Positions 28,135 through 37,141 are shown, counted from the first letter of the stretch. The stretch is DNA of 64,000 nucleotides from Aldehydirespirator sp965221215 (GCA_965221215.1 OZ244872.1:1488001-1552000), one strand, 5' to 3'. Notes: a model not told the origin generated them from the sequence alone. Program-made: numbers and translations.

Positions 28135-28590
28135 TCAGGAGTTGGCGAGCTTCCTGACCGTCTCCAGCGCCCGGTCGGCGTGGATGCGCATGTTCAGCTC
28201 GGACCGCACCGACGCCAGCATCGTGCCGTCGCCGCCGATAACGAAGGTTCTGCGCTTGTTGGGCAGGATGCCCCCGCGGACCACGCCGTAGCGGCGAGCG
28301 ATGCGGCGGTCCGGGTCCGACAGCAGCGGGAAGCCCAGGGCATTGGCGTCTGCGAACTCCAGTTGCCGATCAGCCTGGTCGGCGCTGATTCCCACGATGC
28401 TGGCCCCGAACTCGGCGAACTCTGCCGTCAGGTCGCGGAAATGGCAGCTCTGGCGGGTTCAACCCGGGGTCATCGCCTTGGGGTAGAAGTACATCACAAC
28501 CGGGCCGACTCCAAGCAGGTCGCGCAATACAACGATGTTGCCGTGCTGGTCCAGCGCTTCAAAATCTGGGGCTATGTCACCAACGCGCAC
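28135..28590 (-). CDS. BCP-type peroxiredoxin, probable selenoprotein (in-frame TGA at Cys site)
   Basis: Reading from GTG 28590 (AAGGAGG just upstream) gives MRVGDIAPDF, then FYPKAMTPG, an in-frame TGA at 28461-28459, then TRQSCHFRDL and a normal C-terminus, 151 residues in all, the usual BCP/PrxQ length. The TGA (codon 44) falls exactly on the peroxidatic Cys of the TPGCT motif, and the second (resolving) Cys five residues later is intact. This is the pattern of a selenocysteine peroxiredoxin. A possible downstream hairpin has arms CTGCC/GGCAG, but its 16-nt loop is poor for a bacterial SECIS. The alternative is a single C-to-A nonsense mutation or base-call error. The sel genes are not in this window. 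Confidence 0.75.
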
Positions 28591-28612
28591 GGGCCTCCTT
28601 GGGCGTCGCCGG

Positions 28613-28685
<73 letters not shown>

Positions 28686-28737
28686 ACCCCGACCCTACCC
28701 CGCCGGGCCACAGCCCGACCTCCGGGCCAAAGGAAGA

Positions 28738-28832
28738 TCAACTTGTTCGCTCACTCACGGGTCGCTCGGGCCACGGCCTCCCCCGCTCAGACTGGATTCT
28801 CTCACCCATTCGCGCGCCTTCTAACCGACGCC
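28738..28832 (-). repeat. Dispersed intergenic repeat, copy E (partial)
   Basis: On the minus strand it contains GAGAGAATCC, then GGGAGGCCGTGGCCCGAGCG, CCCGTGAGTGAGCGAACAAG. This matches the right half of copy D (61681-61800) better than copies A-C, so D and E form a subfamily. It sits between tRNA-Ile2 and the end of the HEAT-repeat gene. Confidence 0.6.
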
Positions 28833-30329
28833 TGTCTGCCATGGCGTGCCCGGACTCGTCGGATTGAATCGGACCTTCTGCACCTCCAATGCCTCCAAGC
28901 CGTCGCGGCCCGCGGTCTGAACCCAACTCTGCTGGCCGTACCACATGGGTTCCAGCAGCGCCGCGAGCTCGGTGGTGAGGCGACCGCCGGCAGCCAATCG
29001 GACCATCTCCCGGGGCAGCCGCCCCAGCGCGGTCAATGCTCTCAAACTTGCCCGGCCGCCGCGTTCGTAGGCATCGAGAAGCACGCTGATTCGTTGATGC
29101 CGTGACAACAGGTGGGACGCGACATCGCCCTTCCGCTCGTCCCGGCCGTGCAGCCATTCGACGAGGATCCGCGGCGCGGCCTCAGGTAACTCGTCGATCG
29201 CGGCGATGGCGTGAAGCGCCACAATCTCCTCGCGGTCGATCGCCAAGTCGAGCAACAGCTCCGGCTGTGCTGCGTCGCCCTGGCCCAATCCCCATGCGGC
29301 TGCGGCCCGCAGCTCGGGGTGATTGCCGACATCGGATGCCACACCGAACAGAGCGTCCGACGCTGTGGCCGCGGGCAGTTCCGAGGCAGCGAGGACGGCC
29401 TCCATTCGTTGCTCGGACGCAGCAGACGTGTCGTTGACGGAGTCGATGATCATGTGCGTCCACCGGTCGCCGTTCAGACGCGCCAGACTCACCTCAGCCT
29501 CAAGTCGAATCCGCCAGTCGATGCCGCCGTCTTCCGCAACCGCCGAGAGTGCGTCCTGTAGGTCAGTCCACCGCGTGGTGCCCGCTGCCTTGATGCCCGC
29601 GTAACGGTCTACGTCGATGTTTGACTCGATGTCAACACCCGGGTCCCACGTGTCCCCCGGACAGTCCGACGACTCCGGTGCCGGGACGATCCCGGCCACG
29701 ATCGTGTCGCCGCCAACGAACAGCCCGCCAGCCTCCATGTAGACGATGCGCTCACCGCTCCAGTCCCGCCACTGCCAGTAGACGCCCTTGCGGTCGCCGG
29801 TTCCCGAATAGACGATGCGATCGCCCTCGTCGATTCCCAAGAGCCTTCCAGGTGCCGAGGGCACCCAGCACGGCCACGTCAATGTGACTTCTGAGCCTTC
29901 GGATGCTGCCTTCGGCGCAGAGCGGCGGGCGTGTTGCTCCGTGGAGCGCAACGCGAGCGCCGTGAAGAAGGTCGGCGGTCCGGTTCGAGGCGGGAACGTG
30001 TCGAGGTCGGCGCGAATGAACGCGTAGAGGTCGTGATCTCGCATCCCCCCGGCATCCCACTCACGACCGGAGGTGTCGGAATGAGACAGCACGATTCCCA
30101 GCTTCGACTTGGCGCGCGCCTCGACCCGCAAGCCGCATCGCAAGCACAGCAAGTCGGGCAGGCGGAGGCGCTTGACCTTCGTCTGCCACACCTTGTTGGC
30201 CATGGCGTAGCGCTCAAGCTCGATCATCTGGTGGTCGTGCTCGGTGCTGAGATGGTGGGCCACCGCGGCCGCCCCGACCGCTCCCATCGACACAAACCGG
30301 GCGAAGTCTGCGTCCTCCTTGAACCCCAT
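28821..30329 (-). CDS. Putative nuclease-HEAT-repeat protein paired with DNA methylase
   Basis: 502 residues from ATG 30329. Residues about 45-105 read KVKRLRLPDLLCLRCGLRVE then ARAKSK, SHSDTSGREWDAGG and RDHDLYAFI. PD at 58-59, Glu70 and Lys74/76 resemble a PD-(D/E)xK nuclease core with a variant E-x3-K spacing, and a CxxC pair is embedded. Residues about 270-480 are helical repeats (ALFGVASDVGNHPELRAAAAWGLG, LLLDLAIDREEIVALHAIAAI) of HEAT type. The gene is divergent from a DNA methylase, which suggests the restriction or effector half of a defence system. The nuclease call is an inference from motif spacing and needs a profile search. Confidence 0.6.
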   Translation of the reverse strand: MGFKEDADFARFVSMGAVGAAAVAHHLSTEHDHQMIELERYAMANKVWQTKVKRLRLPDLLCLRCGLRVEARAKSKLGIVLSHSDTSGREWDAGGMRDHDLYAFIRADLDTFPPRTGPPTFFTALALRSTEQHARRSAPKAASEGSEVTLTWPCWVPSAPGRLLGIDEGDRIVYSGTGDRKGVYWQWRDWSGERIVYMEAGGLFVGGDTIVAGIVPAPESSDCPGDTWDPGVDIESNIDVDRYAGIKAAGTTRWTDLQDALSAVAEDGGIDWRIRLEAEVSLARLNGDRWTHMIIDSVNDTSAASEQRMEAVLAASELPAATASDALFGVASDVGNHPELRAAAAWGLGQGDAAQPELLLDLAIDREEIVALHAIAAIDELPEAAPRILVEWLHGRDERKGDVASHLLSRHQRISVLLDAYERGGRASLRALTALGRLPREMVRLAAGGRLTTELAALLEPMWYGQQSWVQTAGRDGLEALEVQKVRFNPTSPGTPWQTGVG

Positions 30330-30461
30330 CACGCAGCGCCCTTCGGAGGCGGGCGGCAACCGGTCGAGCAGCCGCTGACACATCGACGCTGGTCGCGGTC
30401 GCTGTCATCACCCTCGGCCATCATTGTGCCGCGTAAGGTGCTCACGGATGCGAGACTACCT

Positions 30462-32243
30462 ATGACCGTTGAGACGCTGGCCCTTCCGATTGGGATCCCG
30501 GCGAGCGCGGCAGACGCGCTGCCATCGACGCTGCGGGTGACCCGCAGCGACCCCGTCTACATGGCGCACGCCTATCTCACGAAAGTGCCTGTCGCGGCGA
30601 TCATCCCGTACATCGAGGCATTCACCGAGCCTGGCGATGTGGTCCTCGACCCTTTCGCGGGCTCGGGCATGACCGGCGTGGCCTCGCTGGTCACAGACCG
30701 CAGAGCCAGGCTGTTCGACGTGTCGGTGCTGGGCCGACACATCGGCTCCAACTACGTCAGCCTCGTCGATGGCAACGAGCTCCGCCAATGCGGCGAGGCC
30801 GTGGCGCGGCAGGCCCAAGAGCGAGTCGGCGACGTCTACGCGGTGGCATGCGATGCCTGCGGCGCGCGTGCTCAGCTAGCCAAGACCGTGTGGTCGTGCG
30901 TGATCGAGTGCGGCGGCTGCCGCGAACCGGTCAACTACTACCGGGCACTGGAGGAAGCCGCGTGGCGCCGGGAGCGCATGACCTGCCCAAATTGCGGCAC
31001 CGCCGTCGGCAGCCGCGGCCCGCGGCTGAGCGAAGAGCCAGTACTCGACTCGATCCATTGCGAGTGCTCCGCCACTCAGATCGAGCAGCCCTGGAGCACG
31101 CTGCTCCACCCCCCGGACGCTGAAGGACTCCGCTGGCCCGACTCGGCCATCGACGAGACCCGGCAGATGTACGCCGCGTCCGCGCTCGGCCGTCACGGGT
31201 TGACCTCAACGGCCACCTTCTACTCGCATCGCAACATTTGCGCGCTGGCCGCGTTGCGCGACGCCATCGACCGAGTTGGCGAGCCGCAGATGCAGTCCAA
31301 GCTGCTGTTCGCGTTCACGGCGATCCTCACGAGAGCCAGCAAGCGCTACCAGTGGTCTCGCCAGCGTCCCCTCAACGCTGCCAACGCCAACTACTACGTG
31401 GCTCCGGTGTTCTACGAGTGGAACGTGTTCGAACTGTTCGCCCGCAAGGTTCAGGCGGCCGCCCGCTCCGACGAATGGATCAAGCGGACCCGAGGAGCGC
31501 CCGCGGTCTACGACAGCGCCTGCGGGCCTGACGTGCGCTATGAGATAGCCAGCGCCAACCGGCTGCCGCTGCCGGACGACTCGGTGGACTACGTGTTCAC
31601 GGACCCGCCGTTCGGCTCAAACATCTTCTATTCGGACATGAACCTGTTCCAAGAGGCGTGGCTGGACGAAACGACCGATCCGGCTGCGGAGGCTGTCGTC
31701 GACCGGGCCGACACCGGCGGGCCGCGCCGCACGGCGCAGCGCTACGAGGCGATCCTGGCGGCGGCGTTCAAGGAGTGCAGGCGGGTGCTGAAGCCGGGCG
31801 GACGCATGACCGTCCTATTCGGAAACAGCTCGGGCGCCATGTGGCAGCTTCTGCAGCGCTCCATCGTCGCGGCCGGCCTTGAGGTGATTCCTGAGCTGAT
31901 CGCCGTCCTCGATAAAGGCCAGCGCTCAGTCAAGGGACTCGCCTCGGGCTTCGAGAATGTCGCCACGCTCGACCTGATGCTCACGCTGCGCCCCGCCTCG
32001 CGCCTTTCCGAGGCGCTGCGGCCGCCGCCGGTCGGGGCCGTCGGGAGTCTCGTCGACAGCCTGTTGGCGGACGACTCGGCGATCAGCCCCAGCGGACTGT
32101 ACGTGGCCTTGCTGCGTCACGGAATAGCCAACCGATGGGACCTCAGCCGGATCGACCTGCGGCAAGTCACCGAGCGGCTCCGCGATGCTGAGTTGACCAT
32201 CGACAGGCGCAGTGCCCTCGTCGTCCGCTCTGCCAAGGGCTGA
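30462..32243 (+). CDS. DNA methyltransferase with internal zinc ribbons
   Basis: 593 residues from ATG 30462. SAM-binding motif I is LDPFAGSGMTG (about 62-72) and the catalytic motif IV is TDPPFG (380-385), which indicates an amino-methyltransferase of the N6-adenine/N4-cytosine type (DPPY-like with Phe). Between them, Cys-rich knuckles (CDACG at about 130-134, CGGC, CPNCG at 175-179 and CEC at about 200-202) look like zinc ribbons, as in the Zn-ribbon DNA methylases of the COG1743 type. Start to start it is 132 bp from the divergent nuclease-HEAT gene. Together they look like a restriction-modification pair. Confidence 0.82.
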   Translation: MTVETLALPIGIPASAADALPSTLRVTRSDPVYMAHAYLTKVPVAAIIPYIEAFTEPGDVVLDPFAGSGMTGVASLVTDRRARLFDVSVLGRHIGSNYVSLVDGNELRQCGEAVARQAQERVGDVYAVACDACGARAQLAKTVWSCVIECGGCREPVNYYRALEEAAWRRERMTCPNCGTAVGSRGPRLSEEPVLDSIHCECSATQIEQPWSTLLHPPDAEGLRWPDSAIDETRQMYAASALGRHGLTSTATFYSHRNICALAALRDAIDRVGEPQMQSKLLFAFTAILTRASKRYQWSRQRPLNAANANYYVAPVFYEWNVFELFARKVQAAARSDEWIKRTRGAPAVYDSACGPDVRYEIASANRLPLPDDSVDYVFTDPPFGSNIFYSDMNLFQEAWLDETTDPAAEAVVDRADTGGPRRTAQRYEAILAAAFKECRRVLKPGGRMTVLFGNSSGAMWQLLQRSIVAAGLEVIPELIAVLDKGQRSVKGLASGFENVATLDLMLTLRPASRLSEALRPPPVGAVGSLVDSLLADDSAISPSGLYVALLRHGIANRWDLSRIDLRQVTERLRDAELTIDRRSALVVRSAKG

Positions 32244-32285
32244 AGACTCAGCAGCAGATCGGCGCGGCCGCGGAGCGTTCCATCG

Positions 32286-32912
32286 CTAGAGGTCCTCGAC
32301 GACGGAACCTCTGCTGATGAGCTGACATCGCTTGATGGCGTCGCCGCGGGTCGCCACTCCTAGCTTGACGTAGAGAGACTGGAGCCTGCGCCGGACGGTG
32401 CGGTCGCTGTACCCGAGGTTCCGCGCCATTCTCGCGATCCCGTGGTTGCGGGCCAGCGCGGACACCAACTCAGTCTCGACCGGATCCAGGCCTGCGGGCG
32501 GCTCAGCGGCTTGGGCCTTCGCGGCAAGGCTCTGGGCCAGGCCCATGGGCAGCAGGGCCTCGCCACAGGCTGCCGCTCGTGCGCTCTCCACGATGATCTC
32601 GCTCGAGGTGCGCAGATGCACTGGGCAGAACCCGGCGACCAGCGCCCGGATCACTCCCGCATAGTGGAAGTCAGGCAGCACCGCCACCGCGGGAACACCG
32701 GCGAGGGACTCGATGACCTCCCAGTCATCGTCGGACTCGAAGTAGACGAGAGCCACATCGGAGTGCTCAGACGCATCAGAGAAGCGCTCGCCGCCGATGC
32801 CGCTGACAAGCGGCGTCTCGGTCGTACGGACCTCGACACCTTGGCTGCGGAACTGGGCGCTGACAGCCTCTACGTACAGCGGTGGCCCGCCGAGCATCGT
32901 GACGGCTTTCAT
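32286..32912 (-). CDS. LuxR-type response-regulator-like transcription factor
   Basis: 208 residues. The N-terminal 120 residues have the length and rhythm of a receiver domain. The usual phosphoacceptor strand reads DVALVYFESDDDW without a clear Asp at the strand end, so phosphorylation is doubtful. The C-terminal segment LDPVETELVSALARNHGIARMARNLGYSDRTVRRRLQSLYVKLGV (about 143-187) is a LuxR/NarL helix-turn-helix. It ends 42 bp from the convergent methylase. The target is unknown; no sensor kinase is nearby. Confidence 0.7.
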   Translation of the reverse strand: MKAVTMLGGPPLYVEAVSAQFRSQGVEVRTTETPLVSGIGGERFSDASEHSDVALVYFESDDDWEVIESLAGVPAVAVLPDFHYAGVIRALVAGFCPVHLRTSSEIIVESARAAACGEALLPMGLAQSLAAKAQAAEPPAGLDPVETELVSALARNHGIARMARNLGYSDRTVRRRLQSLYVKLGVATRGDAIKRCQLISRGSVVEDL

Positions 32913-33197
32913 CCCTCAACACTACAAGAGTCTCCGTGCGCTAGTCGGACGAGATGAGCAGCAGATTGTCCGGTCTCCGAATCGATTCGGGTGACGTGAC
33001 CCGGGGTGCAGCGAGCACGGCTTCGAGCGGTCACGGGTCTGGTCTCCCCGCCGATCCAGGTGAACGGCTTGGCCGCTGGCTGGCCGCTCATGTCCGATGT
33101 GTGTCCAGAGGTGGCCGTGCTTTGTCCTTGACTTGGGGAGGCGCACTGTCGATGGTGAAGGAACTGGCATCGGTCAGACTCTCGAAGGAGCGAGAAC

Positions 33198-33815
33198 ATG
33201 AGAAATCTGTGTCGAGAAGGCCGCAGATCAGGAATGGCCCTCGTAGCGGCACTGGCGCTCACAGTGGCAGCAACAGCGTCGCATCCAGCGTCCGCCGAGA
33301 GCCACTCCATGAATATAGACCACCCAGACTCCAATCATGCCTACAACGTAACCATTCTAGGAGCTGCGCCGTTCAGAGCACCCTTCGCCGACAACAACAT
33401 CCATAACCATGTGACTATCGAATCGAACGCGGCCGATTTAGCGAATTGGCAGCCTAGATTCGATGGGCCCGGAGGCGAAGATAACTACGAGCCTACGGAC
33501 TTGACATTCAGCAAAGTATTGTCATACAAATCATCCGTTGACATATACTAGGAAGTTACGTTTATCCCAGGTCATGTGGGTGGAACTTATGAATGCAAGG
33601 ACTGGGCAACGTCCAGTAGGTGCAATAGAGCAAAAATAACCATAGCTGACGACGCTGACCACATGAGTGATCTTCTCCAGAACAATCTGGTATGCCACGA
33701 ACTTGGGCATTCTGTCGGATTCGGGCATGGCACTGCTGCAGCATCATGCATGACGGGAGGCGACAATAACATGCTGGCCTGGTGGGAGATCCAATCCATC
33801 AACAGCAAGTATTGA
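33198..33815 (+). pseudogene. Secreted matrixin-like zinc metalloprotease split by an amber codon
   Basis: One frame of 205 codons is interrupted by a single TAG at 33549-33551; before and after it the frame is continuous. The N-terminus has a basic stretch and hydrophobic core (GMALVAALALTVAATASHPASAES), a likely Sec signal with AxA cleavage. The 3' part contains HELGHSVGFGH, the HExxHxxGxxH zinc site (first His about residue 167). GAAGGAG precedes the ATG. Base composition is more AT-rich than the surroundings, suggesting foreign origin. Without the second half there is no active site, so the gene is dead unless the TAG is suppressed. Confidence 0.75.
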
Positions 33816-33849
33816 ACAATCAACACCGTCTAGATCTCAGGAGAATCCT

Positions 33850-34733
33850 ATGTCAACCGGATACCATCAATCTTTGAGCCTTCGATTCGCGGTCTTGGCC
33901 CTAGCCGCCTCGTGGCTGCTCAACTCTTGCGCTGGCGAAGCGCCGCAAGAACCTATTGGCGACGCGAGGCAAGAGGAATCTCAACACTTACAGGACCAAC
34001 CGCCGAATGAACACGACAGCGGGCCACTGACAGCATTAGACGAGTCGATCCCGCTTACCACAAGTGAGACCTACTGGTATCTGAAGGACGATCTTCAGTC
34101 CCTCAGCGATACCTCTGCTCTAGGGTTCGTTGGTCGAATCACAGGATATGTGGAGCGCATAAGAACAGTCCCTCATTCAGCTGATACTCCAGCCGAAGAT
34201 AGGGGATATGATGTCTATGATGGCATCGTGTTCTCAGTAGATGAAGTTCTCACAGGCCAATTGGATCCAAGTATGAGCACTGTAACTGTCGCCATAAGAA
34301 CCCTGTCACTTAACCCCGACTCTACTCCCGATTTCGTATCTCGGAGTCACCCATGGAGACCGTTAAACTGGGGATCGAACGGCGTGACAGGCAAGATGGG
34401 CCATCCTATCTTGTCTACGTCACTGAGGACACCGAGACCTACAGTCCGTTCTACGATTCCGGCTACTACTTGTTCAATACGCCAGGTGGCATAGCGCCGA
34501 TGCTCGACGGAGAGAGGATAGGAAACGCCGCGGATCGCCCGCTTGCTCCTCCGGTTGTCGTGGAGGACGGTATGTACCGTCAGACCGATCACGGGCTTAC
34601 TCTGGGCGACGCTCGAGCTGTCGGACGCGTCGCGGAGGATGAGAACGGCCGGTCGTCCGACGGCGCTGTGCCGGATCCGTTGAGTGATCTCGTGCCGGGT
34701 GACGTTGGCCCCGTGGGCGCCACGGATGAATAG
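33850..34733 (+). pseudogene. Lipoprotein of unknown function, frameshifted
   Basis: The first frame (33850 to about 34365) starts with a signal ending WLLNSC, a lipobox with Cys27, followed by an acidic linker and a domain with ALGFVGRITGYVERIRTV and GIVFSVDEVLTGQL. The sequence then continues sensibly in another frame to 34733 (YLVYVTEDTETYSPFYDSGYYLFNTPGG, about 34410-34490), so an indel near 34355-34380 breaks the gene. This looks like a surface lipoprotein with one beta-rich domain. It follows the broken metalloprotease by 35 bp in the same AT-richer patch. Confidence 0.65.
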
Positions 34734-34865
34734 CTCGGTTTCTCCTATGAGTTTCCGCTGATCGCCGTCAAGAGGACAGACACTTGGCGAGGTGGACTAC
34801 TCCATCTGCTTCGTCTGTCTCACCCTCAACGGCTGACGCACCGGCGAGTCCGGCTTCGACTTTCA

Positions 34866-35007
34866 CAACTCAGAGGCCGAACGAATAGGCGAGCAATCCG
34901 GCCCATACGGGCGAGGCCGTGGTCCGAGCGTCCCGTGAGCGCAGCGAACAAGAGCGGGAATGACCTCGCTGCGACGCGATCGGCTCTCACCTATTTGCGC
35001 GCCCTCG
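34866..35007 (+). repeat. Dispersed intergenic repeat, copy B
   Basis: Starts CTCAGAGGCCGAACGAATAG, includes GGCCCATACGGGCGAGGCCG and CGCAGCGAACAAGAGCGGGA, and ends GGCTCTCACCTATTTGCGCG, parallel to copy A. It lies between the lipoprotein pseudogene and the convergent tRNA-Asn/dnaG. The sequence between 34734 and 34865 shows no gene. Confidence 0.75.
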
Positions 35008-35009
35008 TA

Positions 35010-35085
35010 TGGCTCCGGGGGTGGGACTCGAACCCACAACCTAGCGGTTAACAGCCGCTTGCTCTGCCAGTTGAGCTACCCCGGA
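35010..35085 (-). tRNA. tRNA-Asn(GUU)
   Basis: Minus-strand cloverleaf with acceptor TCCGGGG/CCCCGGA, anticodon stem AGCGG/CCGCT with loop CTGTTAA (anticodon GTT), T-loop TTCGAGT, and encoded GCCA end. Its first ten bases overlap the end of dnaG. Confidence 0.95.
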
Positions 35086-36923
35086 TCGGCTTGAGAGGCT
35101 ACCAGCGGCGCCGAGGCCACCCCCTCGGACCGGCGGCTGTGCTCCACCAGCCAGGGAAGCAGCACGGCCAGCGCCTCGGCGGTGGTGTTGCGCTCGTCGA
35201 GCCGCTCCGACTGGGCCTTGAGCCAGGCCACGCTGGCGCTGTACTGCTGGCGCAGGGCCGGATCGGCGGTGGAGGCGGCCAGGCGGCGCAGGCTGTTCAT
35301 GGCCCGGCCCGCGGTGAGGCGTGCCACTCGGGCAAGCACGTCCTCCACCGATGCGCGGCCCGCGTCCACCGCCAGCCGGTGCAGCAGCCGCGCCGCCGGC
35401 TCCGACACCTGATCGCAGGCCTCCACCACGCCGCCGGTGCGGGCCAAAGCCTCGAAGGCCTCGCGGTGGGCCGGGTCGCCGAACAGGGTGGCGTGCAGGC
35501 GCCCGGCCACCTCGCCGGGCCGGTGGACGGCCAGCTGCAGCGCCTCGTCCTCCGGCGTGAGCCGGTCCATGGGCGTCGGGCGACCGTCGGCCGACCCTCG
35601 GTCGTCGCCGATCGCGCCCCCCGAACGGGCCGGCGCCATGGAGGGGCCGCCCGCCGCGAACCGCCGCAGATGGTCGGGATCCACCTGGCACCGGTCCGCG
35701 ATCTGCACCACATGGGGGTCGCGCACCATCGGGTCGGGATGCTCCCTGACCACGGCCACCGCCCTCTCCGCGGCCCGGGCCCGGCTCTCGATGGTGGACA
35801 GGTCGGCGCCGGCCAGGGCCCGGTCCACCCGGAACTGCAGGAACGGCAACGCATTGTCGATGGCCCGCCGCAGCGCTTCGGGCTCGGTGCGGCCCATATC
35901 GCCGGGATCGGCGCCGGCGGGCAGGTCGGCCACCAGCACCTCGAGCTCGAACTGGCGCTCCCAGGCATAGACCCGGCCCGCGGCCGCCGCCCCCGCGGCG
36001 TCGGCGTCGAAGGCCAGCACCAGCCGGTCGGCCGAGAACCGCTTCAACAACCGCACATGGTCCTCGGTCAAGGCGGTGCCGCAGGTGGCCACGGCCAGCT
36101 CGATGCCGGCGGTGGCGCACCCGATCACGTCGGTGTAGCCCTCGCACACCACCGCCCGGCCCGCCCTCACGATCTCCTTGCGGTGCTCGTGCAGCCCGTA
36201 GAGCACCCGGCTCTTGTCGTAGACCTTGGCCTCGGTGGAGGTGTTCAGGTACTTGGGACCGTCGGCGCCGGGCATGATCCGGCCGCCGAAGCCGACCGCA
36301 TCGCCCCGCTCGTCGGTGATGGGAAACAGGATCCGGCCCCGGAAGAAGTCCTGCTGGCGCCCCCGCCGGTTTTGGAAGCCGAGGCCAGAGTCGCGCAGGT
36401 CGTCGTCGGAGAGGCGCAGCTTCTTGGCCAGGTGGTCCCAGCCGTCGGGCGCCCAGCCCAGTTTCCAGCGCCGCACCAGCTCGCCGTCGTAGCCGCGGGA
36501 GCGCAGATAGTTGCGGGCCGGTCCGGCGTCGCGGCCGTCGAGCAGCCGCTGGTGGTAGAAGTCCCTGGCCTGGGCCACCGACTCCAGCAGCCGCTTGCGC
36601 CGGCTGCGGGCCGCGCTCTCGTCGCGGCTGGTGTAGGTCAGCCGGATCCCGGCCCGTGCGGCCAGCATCTCCACCGCGCCGGCGAAGTCGAGCCCCTCGA
36701 TCTCCTGCACGAAAGTGATGACGTCGCCGCTGCGCTGGCAGCCGAAGCAGTAGTACACGCCCTTGTCGGGCGACACCGACAGCGACGGCGTGCGCTCGCC
36801 GTGCAGCGGGCAGCGGGCCATCCACTGCCTCCCGGAGCGCTTGATCTCGGTGTGCTCGCCGATGATGGCCACGATGTCGGTGGCCGCCCGCACCCGGGCC
36901 ACGTCGTCGGCGACGATCCCCAT
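35076..36923 (-). CDS. dnaG: DNA primase
   Basis: 615 residues from ATG 36923 (MGIVADDVARVRAATDIVAII). The N-terminal zinc-binding domain has CPLHGERTPSLSV and YYCFGCQRSGDVI (CHC2 type). The TOPRIM core shows VVCEGYTDVIG and LAFDADAAGAAAAGR, with acidic metal ligands. The C-terminal region would bind DnaB. It makes RNA primers for replication. The TAG stop is provided by bases 8-10 of tRNA-Asn, so gene and tRNA overlap by 10 bp in the same direction. Confidence 0.96.
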   Translation of the reverse strand: MGIVADDVARVRAATDIVAIIGEHTEIKRSGRQWMARCPLHGERTPSLSVSPDKGVYYCFGCQRSGDVITFVQEIEGLDFAGAVEMLAARAGIRLTYTSRDESAARSRRKRLLESVAQARDFYHQRLLDGRDAGPARNYLRSRGYDGELVRRWKLGWAPDGWDHLAKKLRLSDDDLRDSGLGFQNRRGRQQDFFRGRILFPITDERGDAVGFGGRIMPGADGPKYLNTSTEAKVYDKSRVLYGLHEHRKEIVRAGRAVVCEGYTDVIGCATAGIELAVATCGTALTEDHVRLLKRFSADRLVLAFDADAAGAAAAGRVYAWERQFELEVLVADLPAGADPGDMGRTEPEALRRAIDNALPFLQFRVDRALAGADLSTIESRARAAERAVAVVREHPDPMVRDPHVVQIADRCQVDPDHLRRFAAGGPSMAPARSGGAIGDDRGSADGRPTPMDRLTPEDEALQLAVHRPGEVAGRLHATLFGDPAHREAFEALARTGGVVEACDQVSEPAARLLHRLAVDAGRASVEDVLARVARLTAGRAMNSLRRLAASTADPALRQQYSASVAWLKAQSERLDERNTTAEALAVLLPWLVEHSRRSEGVASAPLVASQADPG

Positions 36924-37000
36924 CGCGGCCGAACCTACCAGCGCCACCGGAACCGGGCGGACGCGCGCCGAGCATGACTCGGAAGGCGACAGCCATGCCC

Positions 37001-37101
37001 GCGACGCGACCGCCGCGGCGGTGACTGCCCGCTCATTCGCGATTCGCTAGCCGGCCAACGCCGGGCGACGCGATCGCCGCGGCGGTGACTGCTCGTTCGC
37101 G
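37001..37101. repeat. Two direct copies of a palindromic element between dnaG and glyS
   Basis: Copies at 37001-37041 and 37065-37101 share GCGACGCGA, a CGCCGCGGCG core and GGTGACTGC..CG, 64 bp apart. The first holds the perfect palindrome ACCGCCGCGGCGGT (37009-37022); the second is the same with one change. They lie in the divergent intergenic region and could be operator sites or transcript hairpins. No T-box features were seen before glyS. Confidence 0.6.
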
Positions 37102-37141
37102 GGTGACCGCCTGTACACGTTGCCGCCTACCCTTCGGTGCT

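Noticed and set aside
28135..28395. Short 86-residue peroxiredoxin starting MGISADQ
   Set aside because: It is only the C-terminal part; the upstream frame through TGA carries the true start and the catalytic motif.
37023..37141. T-box riboswitch before glyS
   Set aside because: No T-box consensus or antiterminator/terminator pair was seen; only the duplicated palindromes are present.
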